In this document: positions 59,324-64,000 of the stretch, one piece after another
Numbering within the stretch: the stretch's first letter is position 1
Layout of the letters: each line of letters starts with the position of its first letter
Notes under the pieces: generated by a model
Databases searched by the model: none
What the model was told of the DNA's origin: nothing
Seen by the model: the letters and a program-made list of their open reading frames with translations, nothing else
Assembly: GCA_965230665.1 (NCBI GenBank)
Contig: CBDDLM010000004.1
Coordinates: 558,001-622,000, forward strand
Length of the DNA stretch: 64,000 nt
Origin: JAGNRR01 sp965230665
GTDB lineage: Bacteria; Bacteroidota; Bacteroidia; Chitinophagales; Chitinophagaceae
Direction of reading: 5' to 3'
Made by a program: the position numbers and the translations under genes

Positions 59324-61732
59324 ATGGATTTCGACCGACAATATTTCGCAAATCAAGGAGATGATATAGATGTTATGCCAATTGTTCCACTTACAGAAGA
59401 GGAGCTGTCTGATGAAGAGAAAAAAAATCTTCCGACTCAAAATTTAACCATTCTGACGCTCCGAAATATGGTTTTATTTCCTAATGTCGTTATACCCATT
59501 ACTGTTTCAAGAGATAAATCACTTGAGGCAGTAAAATATGCTGATAAGAACGGTAAGTTTATTGGAGTACTTGCACAAAAAGATGATAAAGTTGATGAAC
59601 CAACAGGTGGTGACCTTTTTACCAAAGGTACTCTTGCGCAAATCATCAAGACCATCAAAATGCCCGATGATAGTATTACCATTTTTATCCGAGGACAAGT
59701 GAGATTTGAGGTTCAGCGGTTTACTCAAGAAGAGCCTTATTTTAAAGCTGATGTCCAATATCTTGAAGATGAAATGCCAAAGCCGAATAAAGAATTTAAG
59801 GCTATGACAGATAGCGTTCGTGATATGGCTGAACAAATCATGAAAAAATCGCAGAATGTCCCCCCTGAGGCGGGTATTATTCTAAAAAATATTGAAAATG
59901 TAGCGTTTCTAAATCATTTTATTTCTTCAAACCTTAATAGCACCTTGTTGGAAAAACAAGAAATGCTTGAAATGGATAGTTTTCAGAAACGTACAGAGAT
60001 GTTACTCCAACTGCTACAGGTTGAGTTACATCATGTAGAACTCAAAAATAAAATTACCAATAGAACGAAACAAGATATCGATAAACAACAACGCGAGTAC
60101 TTCTTACAACAACAAATGAAGTCTATTAAAGAAGAACTTGGCGGTGATAGTAACGATCGAGAAATAAGAGATTTAGTACAACGTGCTGAAAAAGTAAAAC
60201 TAAGCAAAACGGCCAGAGAACTTTTTGACAAGAGCATTCAAAAACTGGAACGCATGCACCCCACTACTCCTGATTACTCAATCACTTATAATCACTTGGA
60301 TCTTGTACTTGATCTTCCTTGGGATACCTATACCGTAGACACATATGATATTCCAAAAGCAAGAAAAATTCTTGATGGCGACCATTATGGTATGCATAAA
60401 ATTAAAGATCGTTTATTAGAATACTTGGCAGTGCTAAAACTGAAAGGTGATATGAAATCACCTATCCTTTGCTTTGTGGGGCCTCCTGGAATTGGAAAAA
60501 CCTCATTGGGCAAAAGTATTGCTCACGCCATCAATCGTAAGTATACTCGCTTAAGTTTAGGAGGGATGCATGATGAGAGCGAATTGCGAGGGCACCGTAA
60601 GACATACATTGGGGCAATGCCAGGTCGATTGGTTCAATCTCTGCGAAAAGTAAAAACGTCAAATCCCGTTTTTATTCTAGACGAAATTGATAAGCTAGGC
60701 AGAGATTTCAGAGGCGATCCAAGTTCAGCCTTGTTAGAGATATTGGACCCTGAACAAAACCACACTTTTTATGATAACTACCTCGAACTTGAATATGACC
60801 TAAGCAAAGTGCTTTTTATTGCAACAGCCAATAGCTTACAAGATATTCAGCCTGCTCTTCGTGATCGATTAGAAATTATTAACCTTAATGGATATGCGGT
60901 TGAGGAAAAAATAGAAATAGCTAAGAAACATCTTATTCCTAAACAAAAAGAAGCTCATGGCTTAAAGAAACATAAAATCAGCTTAGGCAATCCAGCCATT
61001 CGCAAGATTATCGAAGATTATTCTAGGGAAAGTGGTGTTCGTGAATTGGATAGACAAATTGCGTCGGTTATGCGCAACATTGCGATGCAGGTTGCAACCG
61101 ACCCCAAAAAGAAAGAATTCAAACTCGTACCTGACGATATTATCAAAATTCTGGGCAAGGCGAAGTATAATGTTGAGCTTTACAAAAAGGATAACCCAGC
61201 TGGTGTTGCCGTAGGTCTGGCTTGGACCTATGTCGGTGGAGATATCTTATTCATAGAAACTGCTATGAGTAAGGGAAAAAGCGGCCTAACGCTTACTGGA
61301 AACTTAGGTAGTGTAATGAAAGAAAGTGCTATGACAGCTCTTACCTTCCTAAAAGCTAATACCAATCATTACCAAATTGATCCAACAATATTGGAGCAGT
61401 ACCATTTTCACATTCATGTGCCAGAAGGAGCTACTCCAAAAGATGGGCCTAGTGCTGGTGTTACTATGCTAACCTCTTTATACTCCACTATTACAGGTAA
61501 AAAAGTAAAAAAGAATTTAGCCATGAGCGGTGAAATTACATTGCGAGGGCAGGTACTTCCGGTTGGTGGGATAAAGGAAAAGATTCTTGCTGCAAAACGT
61601 GCAGGGATTAAAGAAATAATTCTATGTAAGGATAATGAAAAAGATGTCCTTGAAATTCCACAAGAGTTTATTCGTGGTTTGAAATTTCACTATGTAGATC
61701 AAATGAAAGAGGTTCTTGAGCTTGCGGTCTAG
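59324..61732 (+). CDS. lon: Lon ATP-dependent protease
   Basis: 802 residues from the ATG at 59324 (MDFDRQYFANQ). N-terminal substrate-binding LON domain (NLTILTLRNMVLFPNVVIPI), coiled coil, AAA+ domain with Walker A FVGPPGIGKTSLG and Walker B PVFILDEIDKLG, and protease domain with catalytic Ser in PKDGPSAGVTM and Lys in GGIKEKILAAKRAG. Lon removes damaged and short-lived regulatory proteins in the cytoplasm. Followed by a bidirectional terminator. Confidence 0.97.
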   Translation: MDFDRQYFANQGDDIDVMPIVPLTEEELSDEEKKNLPTQNLTILTLRNMVLFPNVVIPITVSRDKSLEAVKYADKNGKFIGVLAQKDDKVDEPTGGDLFTKGTLAQIIKTIKMPDDSITIFIRGQVRFEVQRFTQEEPYFKADVQYLEDEMPKPNKEFKAMTDSVRDMAEQIMKKSQNVPPEAGIILKNIENVAFLNHFISSNLNSTLLEKQEMLEMDSFQKRTEMLLQLLQVELHHVELKNKITNRTKQDIDKQQREYFLQQQMKSIKEELGGDSNDREIRDLVQRAEKVKLSKTARELFDKSIQKLERMHPTTPDYSITYNHLDLVLDLPWDTYTVDTYDIPKARKILDGDHYGMHKIKDRLLEYLAVLKLKGDMKSPILCFVGPPGIGKTSLGKSIAHAINRKYTRLSLGGMHDESELRGHRKTYIGAMPGRLVQSLRKVKTSNPVFILDEIDKLGRDFRGDPSSALLEILDPEQNHTFYDNYLELEYDLSKVLFIATANSLQDIQPALRDRLEIINLNGYAVEEKIEIAKKHLIPKQKEAHGLKKHKISLGNPAIRKIIEDYSRESGVRELDRQIASVMRNIAMQVATDPKKKEFKLVPDDIIKILGKAKYNVELYKKDNPAGVAVGLAWTYVGGDILFIETAMSKGKSGLTLTGNLGSVMKESAMTALTFLKANTNHYQIDPTILEQYHFHIHVPEGATPKDGPSAGVTMLTSLYSTITGKKVKKNLAMSGEITLRGQVLPVGGIKEKILAAKRAGIKEIILCKDNEKDVLEIPQEFIRGLKFHYVDQMKEVLELAV

Positions 61733-61765
61733 CGCCAGGAAATAAACAACCTAGTGTATTAATAA

Positions 61766-61794
61766 AAAAGGCTACGATTAAATCGTAGCCTTTT
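61766..61794. terminator. Bidirectional rho-independent terminator
   Basis: 13-bp perfect stem (61766-61778 with 61782-61794), 3-base loop; AAAA at one end and TTTT at the other serve both lon and the convergent secreted-protein gene. Confidence 0.9.
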
Positions 61795-61818
61795 ATTAAA
61801 TTTCGTCGAGTTACCGAT

Positions 61819-64000
61819 CTATCTTTTGACAATTTTTGTCATTTCTGTTCCATTTTCCGATGTTACAGAGATCATATAAATTCCTTTAGAGACTCCAGAT
61901 AGGTCAACGTTCAATTTGTTTTCACCAACTTGAAGAGCACCAAAAGTAGTTTTGATAATACCTCCATTTAGGCTTATTACTTGAATCATGGCCTCACCAG
62001 CTAATCGTACATCATATTTGATATGAGCTGTAGATCCAACTGGATTCGGGTAAACTGTTAGGTTGTTTGTCTTCGCCTGAATATCTGTTGTGCTAGTAGG
62101 GAAGAAATCAACTGCTCTTGTCTTAGAAACAAATGTACCTCTACCATAAGTACCTGTATAAATAATTTCACCAATGTGGCCTCCCGATGGTGTACTTAAG
62201 AATGGTTTAACTGCGATTTGCATAGTTGGGATTCTTGGATGCCATTGGCTTTCTTGACCACTAATATTATTAAGCTCTGTCCAAGTAAGTCCGCCATTAT
62301 CAGTCCCCCAAACACCTAAGTCTGTTCCTACTAGATAGCTATTTGACTGTTTAAGAATTGCCGCAGAGTATACGGGCATTGGAGGTAGATTACCTTGAAT
62401 ATTTGAAATTGTAGGAGTAGGAGACAAAGCATTTAAAGAACGATAAACGTGTGTAGATACACCATATCTAGGCACAGTAATAATAAGTTCGTTCCCCGAG
62501 CTATCACATTCTAAATCCGTAATATGAAGTCCACCCCATGGTGATGCTAATTGAGTTACAACAAAGTTTGAATCTCCTGCAAAACCACTAGATAATAAAT
62601 TTGAAACTGTATCATCATATTGATAACGTGTTCCAAACAAATCAACACCTGTAATACGATATAAAGCACCATTACCCATACCTGCAAACACTGTTTTACC
62701 ATCTTTGCTTACAGCAATTGCCGAAAATCCACTTGACCCATCTCCAGCGGAGTTTCCGTTCTGCATAAGTGGAAACCATACCTTAGGCTTCGTTCCGATA
62801 GCTTGCTGCGTAAACCAAACGCGCTGTGTCAATCCAATCAGTAACACGGATTCGGATGCTGTCCCACCTCTTAGCTCGGCTAAAGTGACTGGAGCTATCC
62901 AATTTGAGCCTTCATTTGGCAATCCATTAGGCTGTGAAGTTGCGGTTGGCGGCGCGTCAATATTATCATCATAAGATCTAGTAAAGGCCGCCACAGAAGA
63001 CCCTCCATCTGAAGCCCCTCTAAGGCCACCACGTTGGGTAGTTCCATAGAAGAAATCTGGGTCAATATCACTAGCTGCTCCACGCATTCCATCTCCTCCC
63101 ATTGCGTCAATACTAGAATTAGGAGAATTTGCAATACTCCCGTTCAATATACTCGTTCCATTATCTTGAGTACCGAATATAATATGACCTAAATCGTTCG
63201 CAGCAACACCATAACATTGCGCTGTAGCGTAGTCCTTATTCTTTTCAATAAAGAAAGGGTTTGGCACTGTACAATCAGCTGTTCTATAAAAACCTCCATC
63301 AGTCACTACATACATTTCATCTGGATTACCAGAGTTAAACATAATACCATGCATATCTGCATGAACTTGCGCTCCATTTTGGATAGAACCCTGCCAATAT
63401 GCAATGGGTTCCCAAAGAGCCTGAGGTGTATATCTATAAAGATCCAATTGTCCACCAACAAAAATCATATCTGGATTTGTAGGATGTACACCCAAAGCAA
63501 TATTATACGTTCCTTGTGTTCCAAGTGGGTTAAACGTCTGGGAACCTCCTACAGCAATCGCAGTCCAGCTTTGTCCTTTATCAACTGATTTATAAATTCC
63601 TCTTGTCTCATTATCTGGATCTGAATTACCTGGGTTCGTCAACTCACTCATTACACAATACATAATGTTCTCGTCGCTCGGAGCAATCTCAACTTCAATT
63701 CTATTTATCGGTCTGTTATCCTGACCAACTATTCTTGAAGTTCCAGGAAGTCCATAACTACTATTATTAATCCCTAAAGTGAAGTTTGCACCTCCGTCAG
63801 TAGATAAATACATCTGATTAGCCGTCGAAGCCAATACCACATTTCCTGAACTAGAAACAGAAATATCTAAAACAGGTGCATTTGAATTTACAACTTTAGT
63901 CCATAAGTTACCACCATCCTTCGTTTCATAAAATCCACGACTAATACCAGCATAGATATGATTAGGGTCAGTTGGATGCGCTACTAATCTATTGACATGG
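61819..64000 (-). CDS. Secreted BNR/YVTN-repeat protein with T9SS type A sorting domain, 5' end outside window
   Basis: The frame is open to the window end (727 codons visible, no stop upstream). Much of it is a beta-propeller with repeated BNR/Asp-box-like motifs (STDGGANFTLG, SVDKGQSWTAI, GTDNGGLTWTEL, ETKDGGNLWTKV) as in sortilin- and sialidase-like propellers. The final ~75 residues are the type A sorting domain (NNLTVYPNPVGSTAHIKYDV, GKNKL-like VGENKLNVDLSGVSKGIYMI, MTKIVKR). It is exported through type IX secretion and attached at the surface. Ligand or activity unknown. Confidence 0.9.
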   Translation of the reverse strand, partial: HVNRLVAHPTDPNHIYAGISRGFYETKDGGNLWTKVVNSNAPVLDISVSSSGNVVLASTANQMYLSTDGGANFTLGINNSSYGLPGTSRIVGQDNRPINRIEVEIAPSDENIMYCVMSELTNPGNSDPDNETRGIYKSVDKGQSWTAIAVGGSQTFNPLGTQGTYNIALGVHPTNPDMIFVGGQLDLYRYTPQALWEPIAYWQGSIQNGAQVHADMHGIMFNSGNPDEMYVVTDGGFYRTADCTVPNPFFIEKNKDYATAQCYGVAANDLGHIIFGTQDNGTSILNGSIANSPNSSIDAMGGDGMRGAASDIDPDFFYGTTQRGGLRGASDGGSSVAAFTRSYDDNIDAPPTATSQPNGLPNEGSNWIAPVTLAELRGGTASESVLLIGLTQRVWFTQQAIGTKPKVWFPLMQNGNSAGDGSSGFSAIAVSKDGKTVFAGMGNGALYRITGVDLFGTRYQYDDTVSNLLSSGFAGDSNFVVTQLASPWGGLHITDLECDSSGNELIITVPRYGVSTHVYRSLNALSPTPTISNIQGNLPPMPVYSAAILKQSNSYLVGTDLGVWGTDNGGLTWTELNNISGQESQWHPRIPTMQIAVKPFLSTPSGGHIGEIIYTGTYGRGTFVSKTRAVDFFPTSTTDIQAKTNNLTVYPNPVGSTAHIKYDVRLAGEAMIQVISLNGGIIKTTFGALQVGENKLNVDLSGVSKGIYMISVTSENGTEMTKIVKR

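Noticed and set aside
1..64000. Search for tRNA, rRNA, CRISPR arrays, insertion sequences, phage or defence genes
   Set aside because: No cloverleaf, rRNA core, regularly spaced repeat, transposase or integrase pattern was seen; intergenic gaps are too short for most of these.

Overview
The window comes from the chromosome of a Bacteroidota bacterium. The order cannot be fixed from sequence alone, but a Flavobacteriales- or Cytophagales-like, low-GC, free-living organism fits. The evidence is a gliding-type ABC ATPase (GldA-like), proteins ending in type A and type B sorting domains of the type IX secretion system, a TonB-dependent receptor with an N-terminal carboxypeptidase-regulatory-like domain, a Bacteroidota-type putative porin, a DAHP synthase/chorismate mutase fusion, and many promoters of the form TAnnTTTG, the -7 element of the Bacteroidota primary sigma factor. 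Shine-Dalgarno sites are not evident. No rRNA, tRNA, CRISPR array, insertion sequence, prophage or integrase was seen, so this is ordinary core chromosome that is very tightly packed.

Layout. 1-2.8 kb: end of a TPR protein, gldA-like ATPase, rhomboid protease and a thioredoxin-fold lipoprotein. 2.7-6.1 kb: aromatic pathway genes (aroC, DAHP synthase/chorismate mutase) with hutI between them. 6.2-8.7 kb: methyltransferase, LolA-like carrier, folE and a QueD/PTPS-type enzyme. 8.8-10.7 kb: two futalosine-pathway menaquinone genes (mqnB, mqnD) and an ElaA-like acetyltransferase. 10.6-14.9 kb: TonB-dependent receptor, acetyltransferase, FMN-dependent 2-hydroxyacid oxidase. 15-20.3 kb: MutS2-like ATPase, then an ECF sigma factor, a membrane-anchored beta-barrel protein and a cysteine-repeat lipoprotein. 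20.3-25.5 kb: purE/purK, divergent from uvrD-like helicase, recX and an omega-amidase. 25.5-31.7 kb: small enzymes and a likely redox-stress operon (small ORF, MsrA-like, hydrolase-OsmC fusion, SelO). 31.7-37.2 kb: HPF, MOSC protein, NADP oxidoreductase, a DJ-1/PfpI lipoprotein divergent from an HxlR regulator, and a type B secreted protein. 37.2-45.9 kb: membrane nucleotide cyclase, mnmE, WecA/MraY-type transferase, porin, purine nucleoside phosphorylase, exonuclease, DUF1573 protein, Ppx/GppA phosphatase. 46-50 kb: NhaD antiporter and an MlaE/MlaF lipid ABC transporter with an outer-membrane protein. 50-57 kb: rpsP, lipoprotein, SGNH hydrolase, thioesterase, M42 peptidase, TlpA, LptE, sigma-54 activator, miaB. 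57-64 kb: YtxH protein, DegP-like protease, Lon and the 3' part of a large secreted BNR-repeat protein.

The signal that best unifies the window is promoter placement. At about a dozen genes a perfect TAnnTTTG box ends only 5-9 nt before the start codon, which predicts transcripts with no, or almost no, 5' leader. The boxes also correct gene starts, because the TTG inside the box often opens a longer reading frame that cannot be the true start. Other points of interest are an operator-like set of repeats between the DJ-1 and hxlR genes, the sigma/barrel/lipoprotein cassette, a possible small RNA upstream of ppx, and two decayed gene fragments. I see no clear new defence or mobile system here.
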